Assembly (NCBI RefSeq): GCF_021462225.1 | Contig: NC_061815.1 | Span: 45,729,986-45,793,985, forward strand | Direction: 5' to 3' | DNA: 64,000 nt | Source of the DNA: Girardinichthys multiradiatus | Lineage: Eukaryota > Chordata > Actinopteri > Cyprinodontiformes > Goodeidae | Shown here: in pieces, positions 25,801 through 35,848 of the stretch | Layout of the letters: every line of letters begins with the position of its first letter | How positions within the stretch are numbered: the stretch's first letter is position 1 | Program-made: the position numbers and the translations under genes | The notes under the pieces: model-generated | Databases searched by the model: none | The model's input: the letters and a program-made list of their open reading frames with translations, nothing else | Told to the model about the DNA's origin: nothing

Positions 25801-28584
25801 ATTAAATTAAGTGCAACTATTAGTTTCAGAAGTTGCTTAGGAAGTAAACAGATTTAATCTATCTGAAATTTAATCTACTGGCAACCTGTCCAGGGTGTAC
25901 CCCGCCTCTCGCCCGTAGAGCTGGCAATAGGCACCAGCTCCCCCGCGGCCCTTTATAGAAAATGGATGGATGGATGAAATTTAATCTCAGTAGAAATGCA
26001 GCTGTTCTTTGAAGGACTCAGAGTTTTGCTAGAGAACATTTGTGAATAAACAGCATCATGAAGATTAAGGAACATGGCAGACAGGTCAGTGAGAAGTTTA
26101 AGTCAGGTTTAGGTTATAGGAAAGCTCTGAACGTCTCACAGAGTGCTGTTCAGTCCATCGTATAAAAAGGGGTGGCACAACTGAAAAAACTGCATAGTTG
26201 TTCACCTAGACGTTGAGCACCAAAAATGACGCATGGAGAGAAAAGCAGCCAAGAAGCCCATGGTAGCTCTGGAGGGGCTGTAGAGATCCACAGCTCAGGT
26301 GGGAAAGTCTGTTGACAGAACAGCTATTAGTCATGCACTCCACAAATCTGACCTTTATGGATTCGTTTTTGAATGGAAGCTATAAGAAGTCCCATATTCG
26401 GTTTCTCGTAAGTAAAGTAGGGGAGACAGTAAGCATGAAGAAAATACTCTGGTCAGATGAGACCATGATTGAACTGCAAAGTATATGTGACAGAAAACTA
26501 ACACTGCACAGGTGGATAAAGCTAATGCTGAAATGAATATTTACATATACTGTATGAAAAGGTGCAAGACTAAATCTTTCCTGTTAGGTCAGTTGTGATT
26601 AAGTTATTTTTATTTGCTAAATCCCAGAATCAGTCAGAATCAGTAGGATTTAGTAGAATAGCACTTTAAACTGGCATGGGTCAAATGCTTTTTAGTTCTT
26701 TCCACAAGCTTCTCACAATAGTTTGCTGGAATTAGGGTCCATTCCTCCTAGCACAACTGTTGTAACTGAGTCCAGTTTGTAGTCCACCTTGCTGACACAA
26801 ATGTTTTCAGCTCTGCCCACAAATTGTCTATGGTTCTGAGGTCAGGGCTTTGTGATGGCCACTCCAAAACATAGATTATGTTGTCCTAAAGCCATTTTGT
26901 AGCTAATTTAGATGTATGATTAGAGTCATTGTCCATCTGGAAGACCCATTCGTCCATAAGCTTTACCTTCCTGGCTGATTTCTTGGGAGGTTGCTTTAAT
27001 ATTTCCTCATGAGGTTTCTTCCTCATTATGCCAGCTATTCTGTGAAGTGAACCAATCCCTTCTGCAGCAATGCACTCACAGAGCATGATGCTGCCACCCT
27101 TGTTCATCAAATGTGGGCTGATCTTTTCAGGCTTGCAAGCTTCCCTCTTTTTCCTCCCAATGGAACAATGGTCATGATGGCCAAACACTTTATAATTTTA
27201 GTTTCACATGTTGTTTTAAAATACATCCAAAAAGAAAGAAAAAAGGAGAGAAAGAAAAAAAGACATGCCTAGGTGTCCAAATGTTTTGAATTACCCTATC
27301 AGAGGCATACAGTTTTTTAAAGGCATAGTAATGTATGCAAACCCCTGACTTTAAATAAAGCAATGGAAAAGTATGTAAAAACATATGTCTCAATATGCTA
27401 TCATTTAGAAATACACTAATGAATTCTGATGTTTTAATCACTTCTGTGCTTGAAGGTGTGGAGAAACTTGACTGGCCTGCTCAGAGTTCTGACCTCAACC
27501 TTCTTGAATATGTTTGGGATGAATTATAACAGAGGCTGCAATTCTACTTTTGTCATCTAACTATAAACACACTCCTAAACCTTGTTGAAGATGTTTACAG
27601 AATAGTTAAAGTTGCTATTCCTGGCAACTGTGAGTCTATCAACACATTGGACCTGATAGATTAAGGATAGGATGTCATCAAAGTTCATGTACATGTAAAA
27701 GTAGACAGACAAAATACTTTTAGCAATGTAGTGTAGGAGCAAATTAGGAAATCCTAACTTACCTAAAACAGGAGAGGTTTAGTCAAAATTGCTTCTGTGT
27801 CTTTTTATACAATGTATGTAAACATCTGGGTTCAACTGTAAAGACATTGTTTAAGAAAACCTGTCAGAGGCTGCAAACGACTTGAGACTGGGGCAGAGAT
27901 TCACCTTCCAGCAGGATAAAGAGCCTAAACATACAGCAAGAACTATGATGGAGAGGGAGTCTCTTCTTAAAACATCTCTGGTTCAGCTGAGGAGCATCGA
28001 TGGCTGATTGACTTAAACACTGAGTCTAATTTTGGAGCTTAAGGTATTAATAAATGGTTAAAATATATTTGCTGTCTTCTCCTCACCTGTCTCTTTGTTA
28101 GTGTGGGGTGTGTAAAGGACAGTTGGGCGACACAACCACGGGGACCGACGTCCGGATCAGAAATGGCCTCCTTAACTGCAACCAATGCTACATCCGTTCT
28201 CGCTGTAAGTTTCCCTTATAGTTACCAAACGTTCTCTCTCCCATCTAATCCCATCCATAGTTTTTATGCTTACTATTAAATCTGCAGTTTCTGTACCAAT
28301 TATCCATCCATAACCTCATGCAAATAAAGTGGATACATTGTGAGCCTAGTGAGACACAAGTGTTTTATTAAACGTCTGCTCAGTATACCTTTAATAAACA
28401 CAAGTCAGACCCATTGAAGCATCAGAAGGAAGTCTGAAAGGAGACAAAAAAATCACTTCAAAACCTTTTGTTAGAAGACTTGAATTTTTATTCCTTTTCT
28501 AAAAACTTTTGCTCGTTAAGTTTGTTGGCTTTCTTTTCTTTTTGTCTTTTCTCTCAAGCGGCCGGACAGCCGACCACATTGTGA
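1647..28584 (+). CDS. limch1: LIM and calponin-homology domains-containing protein 1, 3' part (20 exons, spliced)
   Basis: LIMCH1 is an actin-stress-fibre protein reported to bind and activate non-muscle myosin II. Exons read here: 1647-1831, 6927-7250, 9520-9646, 9772-9929, 10578-11052, 13823-14122, 14563-14668, 14787-14884, 14981-15065, 15603-15677, 16721-16749, 17733-17846, 20583-20675, 20861-21025, 23524-23618, 24145-24294, 24767-24862, 25339-25447, 28102-28204, 28559-28584. Together they make 2913 nt, an unbroken frame of 970 codons plus TGA, and every junction is phase-compatible with GT-AG ends. Recognised LIMCH1 stretches include [46 protein letters not shown], the WDPDEER coiled coil and the C-terminal LIM domain. 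The CH domain is not in the window, so the gene starts to the left. LMO7, the nearest paralogue, ends differently (GRPTAM). Teleosts carry a and b copies; I cannot say which this is. Confidence 0.93.
2075..2610 (-). mobile_element. decayed DNA transposon fragment (intron)
   Basis: Contains the antisense transposase phrase for the metal-binding/HGGG region (catcacccctctaccactatgtttgac) and a gtagaaccgccttcagcag segment typical of Tc1-like elements. Heavily degraded, ends not defined. Confidence 0.4.
2869..3943 (-). mobile_element. Tc1-like element, 1.07 kb, defective
   Basis: Terminal inverted repeats start cagtggcttgtaaaagtatt and end with the matching complement. TA duplications flank at 2867-2868 and 3944-3945. 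The minus strand carries a DD34E transposase C-terminus at 3417-3079 with [18 protein letters not shown] and a family-typical end, but the N-terminal half is deleted or frame-broken. The catalytic Glu of PIEN is Lys here (PIKN), so it is dead. Confidence 0.85.
5203..5565 (-). mobile_element. tRNA-derived SINE, copy 1
   Basis: The 5' end on the minus strand has an A box (tggcgcagttgg) and a B box (gggttcggttcc). A long tRNA-unrelated body follows, and then the tail agcggtagaaaatga. A perfect 11-bp target duplication, attaaaagtag, flanks it at 5192-5202 and 5566-5576. The open frames inside are spurious. Confidence 0.88.
5590..6260 (+). mobile_element. decayed Tc1-like element (intron)
   Basis: Follows SINE copy 1. 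It keeps a terminal-like cttgaacctttt, gccatgtt/HGGG-region and QQDK-region equivalents (agcaggacaagcac), and atggcctaatcaaag. Same family as 2869-3943 in the opposite orientation. No open frame. Confidence 0.55.
6927..7250 (+). CDS. limch1: limch1 exon, 107 codons
   Basis: The acceptor is ctttctgcag and the donor gtgagc. The frame reads [20 protein letters not shown] and continues to CSDSNLRA, then leaves two bases (AC) that join the G of the exon at 9520 to give Thr. I do not recall the matching mammalian segment. The call rests on strong splice sites, an open frame and exact phase on both sides. It may belong to a long isoform. Confidence 0.75.
7251..9519 (+). other. limch1: limch1 intron, nothing recognised
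   Basis: AT-rich unique sequence. Short open frames lack coding character. No repeat family recognised. Confidence 0.6.
9520..9646 (+). CDS. limch1: limch1 exon ([14 protein letters not shown] region)
   Basis: The acceptor is ctctctcag and the donor gttagt. The product [20 protein letters not shown] matches the human segment around RREEEAAMQPHSRAR. It ends with HWQE, leading straight into DLARWK of the next exon. Confidence 0.9.
9772..9929 (+). CDS. limch1: limch1 exon (DLARWK / DUF4757-type region)
   Basis: It encodes [20 protein letters not shown], then a Met/Glu/Lys-rich helix and [15 protein letters not shown]. This is near-identical to the LIMCH1 segment of the central DUF4757-like region. 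The donor is gtaggt in phase 2. Confidence 0.95.
10240..10390 (-). mobile_element. Tc1-like fragment (intron)
   Basis: Short remnant with gcgcataattgtgaag and tagaaccgccttctactgca, the antisense 3' end of the Tc1 family above. Confidence 0.5.
10578..11052 (+). CDS. limch1: limch1 large exon (158 codons)
   Basis: It opens with [20 protein letters not shown] and continues through [37 protein letters not shown] and LTPKPYFQP. All are recognisable LIMCH1 motifs. A Ser/Pro-rich insert, [20 protein letters not shown], is longer than I recall in mammals. The donor is gtaaga in phase 0. The antisense open frames over this exon are shadows. Confidence 0.95.
11275..11845 (-). mobile_element. decayed Tc1-like element (intron)
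   Basis: Starts with a terminal-like ctctcaaaagtctacacacc and contains the antisense catgatgctgccaccactgt motif at 11619-11638. Disrupted by indels. Confidence 0.55.
12560..13715 (+). mobile_element. decayed full-length Tc1-like element (intron)
   Basis: Near-complete layout: terminal region, HTH-region phrase gcaactctggaggagctgca, HGGG-region aacatggtggtgggaa, then ccagcaggacggcaac for QQDGN, and a matching inverted end near 13600-13715. Multiple stops. Confidence 0.65.
13823..14122 (+). CDS. limch1: limch1 exon (100 codons, low complexity)
   Basis: The acceptor is aatgcag. The frame starts [17 protein letters not shown], resembling the human VDGKVSVNGE segment. It goes on as a Pro/Ser-rich, probably disordered stretch ending [10 protein letters not shown]. 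Donor gtctgc; exactly 300 nt, phase 0 on both sides. Confidence 0.85.
14563..14668 (+). CDS. limch1: limch1 exon (35 codons)
   Basis: The acceptor is gttacag. The product [20 protein letters not shown] is acidic and probably disordered. It ends in phase 1 at gtctga. The call rests on phase continuity with both neighbours; this part of the family is poorly conserved. Confidence 0.75.
14787..14884 (+). CDS. limch1: limch1 exon (33 codons)
   Basis: The acceptor ttcttccag and the donor gtgagt are strong. The product [20 protein letters not shown] continues to SPAVTST. No domain is seen; it is probably a disordered linker. Confidence 0.78.
14981..15065 (+). CDS. limch1: limch1 exon (28 codons)
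   Basis: The acceptor is tcctgtcag and the donor gtgaat in phase 1. The product [20 protein letters not shown] is a disordered linker. The exon lies 96 bp after the previous one. Confidence 0.75.
15603..15677 (+). CDS. limch1: limch1 exon (EIEISV)
   Basis: The acceptor is tttgctgtag and the donor gtaaac. The frame [20 protein letters not shown] corresponds to the SIEINIKKPNS segment of human LIMCH1. Confidence 0.8.
16721..16749 (+). CDS. limch1: limch1 29-bp microexon
   Basis: A long pyrimidine tract and ttttacag precede it, and gtgagt follows. It adds only [10 protein letters not shown], the first codon being split with the previous exon. It takes a phase-1 junction to phase 0, so skipping it would shift the frame of everything downstream, LIM domain included, unless another exon compensates. 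Confidence 0.7.
17733..17846 (+). CDS. limch1: limch1 exon (WDPDEER coiled-coil start)
   Basis: It encodes [20 protein letters not shown] and EHMLQ, matching human [20 protein letters not shown]. This is the start of the charged coiled coil. The acceptor cag before 17733 keeps phase 0. An alternative acceptor at 17757 would also keep phase and drop eight residues. Donor gtacac. Confidence 0.93.
18095..19295 (+). repeat. (TCCA)n satellite array in limch1 intron
   Basis: About 1.2 kb of 4-bp units with variants (tattcatcca, tgcagccacc, tcctccca). The block cccacccacc plus tattcatcca recurs at 18111, 18251 and 18391, exactly 140 bp apart, then at about 18523 and 18643, so there is a higher-order repeat. 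All three plus frames stay open for over 1 kb only because the unit lacks stop codons. It is not coding. Confidence 0.95.
19735..19747 (+). promoter_or_regulatory. candidate CTCF site, intronic
   Basis: CCACTAGATGGCG fits the CTCF core. It lies in unique sequence just after the satellite. Confidence 0.35.
20583..20675 (+). CDS. limch1: limch1 exon (coiled coil)
   Basis: It encodes [20 protein letters not shown] and [11 protein letters not shown], an almost pure charged helix homologous to the human coiled coil. It begins after a 2.7-kb intron that carries the satellite array. Confidence 0.95.
20861..21025 (+). CDS. limch1: limch1 exon (55 codons)
   Basis: The acceptor is ctcccaacag. [20 protein letters not shown] continues the helix, as in human EERKIIEDTVVPF, then becomes a Ser/Pro linker and a second short helix, [16 protein letters not shown]. 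Donor gtgagt, phase 0. Confidence 0.92.
21071..21343 (+). mobile_element. tRNA-derived SINE, copy 2
   Basis: Box-A-like ggtgcagttggtag, a partly decayed B box, and the body and tail shared with copies at 5203 and 40323 but with an internal deletion. A 9-bp duplication, gtgttgttc, flanks at 21062-21070 and 21344-21352. Confidence 0.82.
21360..23420 (+). mobile_element. decayed Tc1-like element interrupted by another transposon
   Basis: The left piece (21360-21440) has the family phrase gaccaacacaaagtag. The right piece (22460-23420) has aactcaggtggggaaatctg, aaaacatggtggtgacagc and ccagcaggacaacaactcta. The two are separated by the element at 21441-22458. Many stops. Confidence 0.6.
21441..22458 (-). 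mobile_element. deleted mariner-type element nested in Tc1 copy
   Basis: Inverted terminal repeats, ttgtcactcacttcagaaag at 21453-21472 and its complement ctttctgaaatgagtgacaa near 22423-22442, extend for about 40 bp. The interior keeps antisense HTH-region text (cttctttagcaatgactttt) but most of the transposase is lost. Confidence 0.65.
23524..23618 (+). CDS. limch1: limch1 exon (32 codons)
   Basis: The acceptor is attatacag. The product [20 protein letters not shown] is polar. The donor gttggt leaves two bases (AG) that pair with the C of the next exon. It sits beyond a repeat-rich 2.5-kb intron. Confidence 0.8.
24145..24294 (+). CDS. limch1: limch1 exon (50 codons)
   Basis: The acceptor is cgtcgtcag and the donor gtgtgt. 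The product [20 protein letters not shown] is Ser/Pro/Gln-rich, in the position of the human QNQQTSNPTHSSEDVKPK linker. Confidence 0.8.
24488..24499 (+). promoter_or_regulatory. candidate CTCF site, intronic
   Basis: CCAGCAGATGGC fits the CTCF core exactly. Unique intronic sequence; low weight as a lone motif. Confidence 0.3.
24767..24862 (+). CDS. limch1: limch1 exon (32 codons)
   Basis: The acceptor is catttccag and the donor gtactg in phase 2. The product [20 protein letters not shown] ends with DTLPPPPN plus a split Arg. It is a proline-rich linker just before the LIM domain. Confidence 0.82.
25339..25447 (+). CDS. limch1: limch1 exon, LIM domain first zinc finger
   Basis: It encodes [20 protein letters not shown] and [16 protein letters not shown]. 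Visible zinc ligands are the CSNC pair, then His and Cys in FHIHC after a 19-residue spacer. Donor gtcggt, phase 0. Confidence 0.97.
25877..25974 (+). mobile_element. SINE, 5'-truncated copy
   Basis: Only the 3' part (actggcaacctgtccagggt to the tail with ggatggatgg) is present. A perfect 13-bp duplication, tgaaatttaatct, flanks it at 25864-25876 and 25975-25987. So this is a real 5'-truncated insertion, inside an older Tc1 copy. Confidence 0.85.
26560..27800 (-). mobile_element. second Tc1/mariner-type remnant(s) nested in the intron
   Basis: The antisense open frame 27188-26886 reads [20 protein letters not shown] and [20 protein letters not shown], a transposase core with MDNDSNHTS as the second-Asp motif. 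A plus-strand piece at 27478-27530 encodes [19 protein letters not shown], the Glu motif, so the parts are in opposite orientation or from two copies. Confidence 0.6.
28102..28204 (+). CDS. limch1: limch1 exon, LIM domain second zinc finger
   Basis: It starts at CGVC, giving the CFK-CGVC finger bridge, and continues [20 protein letters not shown]. With the previous exon all eight LIM zinc ligands are present. The spacer from CGVC to CNQC is 21 residues, normal for the family. Donor gtaagt, phase 1. Confidence 0.97.
28559..28584 (+). CDS. limch1: limch1 last coding exon and stop
   Basis: The acceptor tctcaag is followed by eight codons and TGA. The product SAGQPTTL is the diagnostic LIMCH1 C-terminus. 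Confidence 0.95.
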
Positions 28585-28754
28585 CGCGCAAGTGAAAAGC
28601 ACAAGGTTCACGTTTTAACCTGATTATCCACCAATCACGTCCTCCGCAGCCTGTTGGGATGTAAACCTCCTCTGCAGCTCTGTGACCAATGGAGATTCAT
28701 CATTTGGGCTAAAAAGGAACATGTGGACTGTTAGATTTTTAAAACAAAAACATA

Positions 28755-30008
28755 AAGGGTTGGACAATGAAACTGAAACACCTGGTTTTAGACCACAATA
28801 ATTTATTAGTATGGTGTAGGGCCTCCTTTTGCGGCCAATACAGCATCAATTCGTCTTGGGAATGACATATATAAGTCCTGCACAGTGGTCAGAGGGATTT
28901 TAAGCCATTCTTCTTGCAGGATAGTGGCCAGGTCACTACGTGATACTGGTGGAGGAAAACGTTTCCTGACTCGCTCCTCCAAAACACCCCAAAGTGGCTC
29001 AATAATATTTAGATCTGGTGACTGTGCAGGCCATGGGAGATGTTCAACTTCACTTTCATGTTCATCGAACCAATCTTTCACCAGTCTTGCTGTGTGTATT
29101 GGTGCATTGTCATCCTGATACACGGCACCGTCTTCAGGATACAATGTTTGAACCATTGGATGCACATGGTGCTCAAGAATGGTTCGGTAGTCCTTGGCAG
29201 TGACGCACCCATCTAGCACAAGTATTGGGCCAAGGGAATGCCATGATATGGCAGCCCAAACCATCACTGATCCACCCCCATGCTTCACTCTGGGCATGCA
29301 ACAGTCTGGGTGGTACGCTTCTTTGGGGCTTCTCCACACCGTAACTCTCCCGGATGTGGGGAAAACAGTAAAGGTGGACTCATCAGAGAACAATACATGT
29401 TTCACATTGTCCACAGCCCAAGATTTGCGCTCCTTGCACCATTGAAACCGACGTTTGGCATTGGCATGAGTGACCAAAGGTTTGGCTATAGCAGCTCGGC
29501 CGTGTATATTGACCCTGTGGAGCTCCTGATGGACAGTTCTGGTGGAAACAGGAGAGTTGAGATGCACATTTAATTCTGCCATGATTTTATGTTTTTTGGA
29601 TACAATCCGGGTTAGCACCCGAACATCCCTTTCAGACAGCTTCCTCTTGCGTCTGCAGTTAATCCTGTTGGATGTGGTTCGTCCTTCTTGGTGGTATGCT
29701 GACATTACCCTGGATACCGTGGCTCTTGAAACATCACAAAGACTTGCTGTCTTGGTCACAGATGCGCCAGCAAGACGTGCACCAACAATTTGTCCTTTTT
29801 TGAACTCTGGTATGTCACCCATAATGTTGTGTGCATTTCAATATTTTGAGCAAAACTGTGCTCTTACCCTGCTAATTGAACCTTCACACTCTGCTCTTAC
29901 TGGTGCAATGTGCAATCAATGAAGACTGGCTACCAGGCTGGTATAATTTAGCCATGAAACCTCCCACACTAAAATGACAGGTATTTCAGTTTCATTGTCC
30001 AACCTCTG
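28755..30008 (-). mobile_element. intact DD36E Tc1/mariner element (Incomer-type)
   Basis: 1.25 kb between TA dinucleotides at 28753-28754 and 30009-30010. Inverted termini share ggttggacaatgaaactgaa and the following bases with one mismatch over about 27 bp. It carries a full-length transposase. It sits 170 bp after the limch1 stop codon, antisense to that gene. Confidence 0.9.
28806..29822 (-). CDS. Tc1/mariner transposase, DD36E, intact (338 aa)
   Basis: A cut-and-paste DNA transposase. From the N-terminus: a HTH at about 10-50 (GQIVGARLAGASVTKTASLC), a second HTH around 60-115, then the catalytic core: first Asp in HVLFSDEST, HGGGSVMVW, second Asp in YQDDNAPIH, Glu in LNIIEPLW. Counting from the second Asp, 36 residues precede the Glu. 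That is the DD36E signature of the Incomer family, against 34 in classic Tc1. The end AAKGGPTPY is normal for the family. No stop or frameshift over 338 codons. Plus-strand open frames here are shadows. Confidence 0.93.
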   Translation of the reverse strand: MGDIPEFKKGQIVGARLAGASVTKTASLCDVSRATVSRVMSAYHQEGRTTSNRINCRRKRKLSERDVRVLTRIVSKKHKIMAELNVHLNSPVSTRTVHQELHRVNIHGRAAIAKPLVTHANAKRRFQWCKERKSWAVDNVKHVLFSDESTFTVFPTSGRVTVWRSPKEAYHPDCCMPRVKHGGGSVMVWAAISWHSLGPILVLDGCVTAKDYRTILEHHVHPMVQTLYPEDGAVYQDDNAPIHTARLVKDWFDEHESEVEHLPWPAQSPDLNIIEPLWGVLEERVRKRFPPPVSRSDLATILQEEWLKIPLTTVQDLYMSFPRRIDAVLAAKGGPTPY

Positions 30009-31572
30009 TATATTCTCTGTGTTCACATCATCTGCTACGTGAGTGAAGTCTGAATTTAATTGGTCCTCGTCCATACATAAAACACACTTCATCAAGCAGC
30101 GAGTTTGTTCTGAGTTAGCAGCCGTGTTGAAAGGAAAACTCATTGAAACCACTGACAGATTTAACTTTTAATTCCACACAAAGGGATGAAGTGGGATGAA
30201 AGATTGATGTTGATTTTTTTCTGGTGGATAAAAATCCAAATAACAGGGTAGGAAATGAGGTCAGGTAGCTTATTCAGAATTTTTTGAAGGTCTTGAACAG
30301 AAGGGATCTGAAAAAATATGCACTATTGTGCTCCTTAACAAATTAAATAACAATGCTAAATTGGAAAAGTACGATCAAGCTCAGACTACACCTTTTTCGA
30401 AAAAAAATAAAATATACAAAAATATATTTTTTGATCCTCATACAATTTTTTGTTTTCTGTACAGAATAAGATTGGGTTGTAATATAAAGATACAGAACAG
30501 ATTTGGGCTCAATTTAAAGGCAATAATGCAAGTTGTGAACTGTTTTTGAGCTGCTTGGTTGCAGCAGATTGTTCCCTACCCAGTCTGTCTGGTTGCATAT
30601 CCAACACTTTAATGTGCCTTAGGACAGAGAAATGATGCAGGAAACAATGCAGCAGATGTGTGGTGTCTTATTTCTAACCTATTTTCATTTTTCAAAGAGT
30701 GATTTGGTCAAATTTAAATTGGGAAAGTGCAGAAAGTACAAACTACATCCCTCCATCATTCTCCTAATCACTGCTGTTTATTTCCATACAAACACCCTCA
30801 GTTTCATCATCTCCCTTTGATTGCCCTATGATCTGTAATAATGAATTATAAAAGAAAAAATTTTTTTACACAACTGTGTACTCTGCACTGCGGGGCAAAA
30901 ATAGGTTTTATTTTCAATGTCTGTGATATTGAATGTGTTACAATTGGGCTTATTATAATCATTTCTCAGCTTTATAGTTCATTTATGCACCTGAAAATGT
31001 TTAAACACAAACATCTGCAGTATCTGAAACATCCATCATCCGCAGAGGTAATATGAAGACATACCAGCAGCAGCTGCACCTGTGCAATGTTTGGTTGGTT
31101 TAAAACTAAAGATCTGTCCTGCCAGCTGCAGATTTAAGACTCTTGCTAAGAGCTTCATTATGTGTTGTGGGTGTATTGAAATAAATGCATGTTTAAGCAT
31201 AAAACCAAATGATTTGCTGTATGAAAGCAAAGCAGACTAAAATTCCTTGTGCTGAACAGGCTTCACCTCCGGGGTCAACTCTCACTTTCTCTGATCTGCA
31301 TTATTTTTAAGATTATTTTCCAACTGTTGTATTTTTATTTTTCAATCATCATTTAGCTAATGAGTTAATCAGAGACGAGTCTTTTTTAGCAGGAACCTCC
31401 GAGTCCAAGCTCCTCTCCCTGAGGCTTTTAACAGGACAGTAGGGGAATGGAAACCTTTTTGCATCTGTACTGTATTTATTGTATAATATTCACCTTGAAC
31501 ACTATTCGGAATATAGTTTCATTTAATGTTTAAATGCAATGGCATTTATTATCGCATTACTGTATGTTTATA

Positions 31573-31578
31573 AATAAA
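31573..31578 (+). terminator. limch1: candidate limch1 polyadenylation signal
   Basis: AATAAA in an AT-rich context, with T-rich sequence about 15-40 nt downstream. Chosen as the first clean candidate after the unique sequence downstream of the transposon. Confidence 0.3.
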
Positions 31579-31599
31579 TATTATAAATCAAAAGGTATT

Positions 31600-33776
31600 T
31601 CTTTCCTTCTTTTTGCCAAACAAATGACTGAAATATGTTTGGAAGGTTTTGGAAATTTATGGATAAATCCTTCCAATGTCAACCTCATATTTGCGGGAAA
31701 ATTAGAGTCAGACTTCTTGCAGCATCAGTTAATAAAAACAGATGTTTCCACGTCACCACTGTCGATACCGCTACCATCTTTTGCGTGATACTAAATAGCG
31801 CAAAAGCTAGAAAACCTATCTGAACAATAATGCATAAGTTCAGTTTGGGGTCATTTAAATCACAGTAATGCAAAGTGGTTCCACAGAAATTGTGGTTAAG
31901 GCTGGAGGCGGAGGCAACAAAGACAAACAGGTGAAATAATTTCTATTCTGTTTGTTGAAGTGAGATTAAACTGTGACCTAATTCTGGCTGGAAAAAAATG
32001 ACGGCTTTCGGTAGATTTATTTAACGCAATATTTACTTTCTTAAAAAGAAATGTGGTAAACGATAAGTTTAACTATTAACTAACTTAAGGTAACTGGAAA
32101 TAATCAGTTTGACTATGTGTAAAATCATATTTGATGCCAGTAAGAATTTTTAAATAAGTCTCTGTATTTTATTTCTTGTTTTGTCTGTTTGCTTTTTGGA
32201 TTTTGGATTCGGTTTTTTTTTTTTTTGTTGTTGTTGTCTTCGTTGTTTTTCGTTATTTTATGTTTTATAATTTGTTGAGTAAAGCGAATTATTTATTTAT
32301 ACGTTTGTCATTGCGCCGATTGTTATTTGTTGTTGTTTGCTTATTGATAACTATGTACTCCTCATCTAAAAAGCTTTATTTTTAAATTCAATGTTAACTG
32401 ATCAATTATTTGATGTGTAAAAACATCAAAGCTGGTAAAACAAAATCGCTAAAAGGTTTTGCAGAATGAAAACCATGTTTTTTGTTATTTTGTTTGGTTT
32501 GTTTTTTGGGGGAGGGGTGTGTTTGTTTTGTTGTCTTTAAAGAAAGAAACCTCTAGGATCTGAATGAATTATAAACCTAACCGGAGCTGCCCTTGGTGCT
32601 GAAATTATCGGCCTTTTTTTAAACCAGCAGGAGGACATTTTCATGTAGGCCTAATTTATGTACAATAGACATGAAGTCTGTAATGATTGCTTCGTGAAAG
32701 TCTTTAAAAAATGACAAAAGCAAGGTTGGACTATTATTTTTTTTATCATCAACAATCATTTCAATGGTACACCTTGAAAACTATGTGCACATGTAGAAAT
32801 ATTTCCTTCTTAAATATAAGCATTCATTACCTACATATAAATAACTTTCAGATCCTGGACAAAAACATGTTACATAATGCTCACAAAATGGGAGAGAAAT
32901 TATTTTAAACCCAGACAAAAAGACAACATGCCAATTATATAGAAATAAATACAATGTCTGCATCCATTCCCCCCCTTTAATACCCAAAATAAATTATTCC
33001 GAGGGACTTTTAGTGAAACATCAAAAGACTGGTATGGTCGATCTACGAGGGGATATGGCCTATGATTTAACTATAAGACAAGAATACGTATTAACACTAT
33101 ACAATTTGAGCCACAAAAACACTGCCGTAGAAAGACACACAAAACATACAGATTTCCTGTCTGAGGTGAACATTGCAGTAATTTGTGCCTTTTTTTAATA
33201 TCGAGGAAATAAGTGTGTTTATAGCGACAATTTAAAGAAACTAAACTCTCTGCAGCCCTAAGAAACAAATAGCCGCAGTTTTCACACTGCAGGTTGTGTA
33301 TAGAGGGAACAAAAAAGCGCGTCGGTGGATGGTTGTGTCAGAGCGTCCTCAGTCATGGATATCAGGCGCCTGTGTACCCAACAAAAGCAGCTGTTGAACT
33401 CTGACTCTGAACGAGGCTCCTTTGCTCACTGATGTACGTTTCCAGTGCGCCAACCTTCGTCTTGTCTCATAATGAGGTAAAAAATAGACATCTGAACAAG
33501 TCATATGCTCCACCATTTTTTTCTAAAGCTAAATTAAAGTGAGGTATGATGCCTTTCTATGGTTTAAGTAAGAGAAAATTGCCTCTTTTGCAGCTTTTTT
33601 AAAGGTAATTAGTTTCGTGACTGTGTGTAGGTGGTGACGTTTCACCCAACTCGCTTCAGTTTCAATTCATGTTTTATGTGAAAGTGTGACTTGTTAAGAT
33701 GAATATTTTACAGGAAAACTGTTGAGCGCAAGGTAAAAAATAAAAGAACCGTATTCATCTGTTTTTCTAACTGCTT
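31600..33776. other. spacer between convergent genes
   Basis: AT-rich unique sequence with a poly(T) run near 32213-32226 and gtt-rich tracts. It may include distal 3' UTR of phox2b. Open frames here are short and T-rich. Confidence 0.5.
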
Positions 33777-33782
33777 TTTATT
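33777..33782 (-). terminator. phox2b: candidate phox2b polyadenylation signal (proximal)
   Basis: AATAAA on the minus strand, 70 nt past the stop. Such a short 3' UTR would be unusual for this gene, so a more distal site in 31.6-33.8 kb may be the main one. Confidence 0.3.
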
Positions 33783-33852
33783 GTCCTCCAGTCTGTGTTG
33801 GGCGATTGCTTTTCAGTCTCCAGAGATCTCTGCTCGGGCTTTCTAAGCTTCA

Positions 33853-35679
<1,827 letters not shown>

Positions 35680-35848
35680 TCAAACAGAAAGCCCCAAAAA
35701 TGGGTCTGAAATAAAAAACAAATAAAAAAAAATCAAAATTAGTAGACGCGGTCTGAGTTTGATGACCTGTTTGGTTTGGACTGCTTGGAAGAAAGCTGGA
35801 CGGTGAGTAGATGTTCACTGCTCAGCGCCTGCTCCAAAACTGGCCTCC

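Larger units (their letters stand above)
25590..28035 (+). mobile_element. decayed Tc1-like element split by later insertions (LIM-domain intron)
   Basis: Left part 25590-26530 has the terminal phrase cacattacaacctcaaactt and HTH-region text tggtagctctggaggggctg. The right part 27840-28035 continues with gaggctgcaaacgacttgag and ccagcaggataaagagccta. A SINE tail (25877-25974) and foreign transposon pieces (26560-27800) lie between. The intron separates the two halves of the LIM domain. Confidence 0.6.
28585..31600 (+). other. limch1: limch1 3' UTR, probable, with transposon insertion
   Basis: Non-coding sequence follows the stop. An AATAAA at 31573-31578 lies in a smooth AT-rich stretch (31440-31590) that looks like the end of a transcript. 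If that is the true poly(A) signal, the 3' UTR is about 3 kb and contains the DD36E element at 28755-30008. Transcript evidence is lacking, and an earlier end is possible. Confidence 0.35.

Noticed and set aside
28885..29922. Several plus-strand frames of 60-126 codons
   Set aside because: Shadows of the intact DD36E transposase on the other strand.
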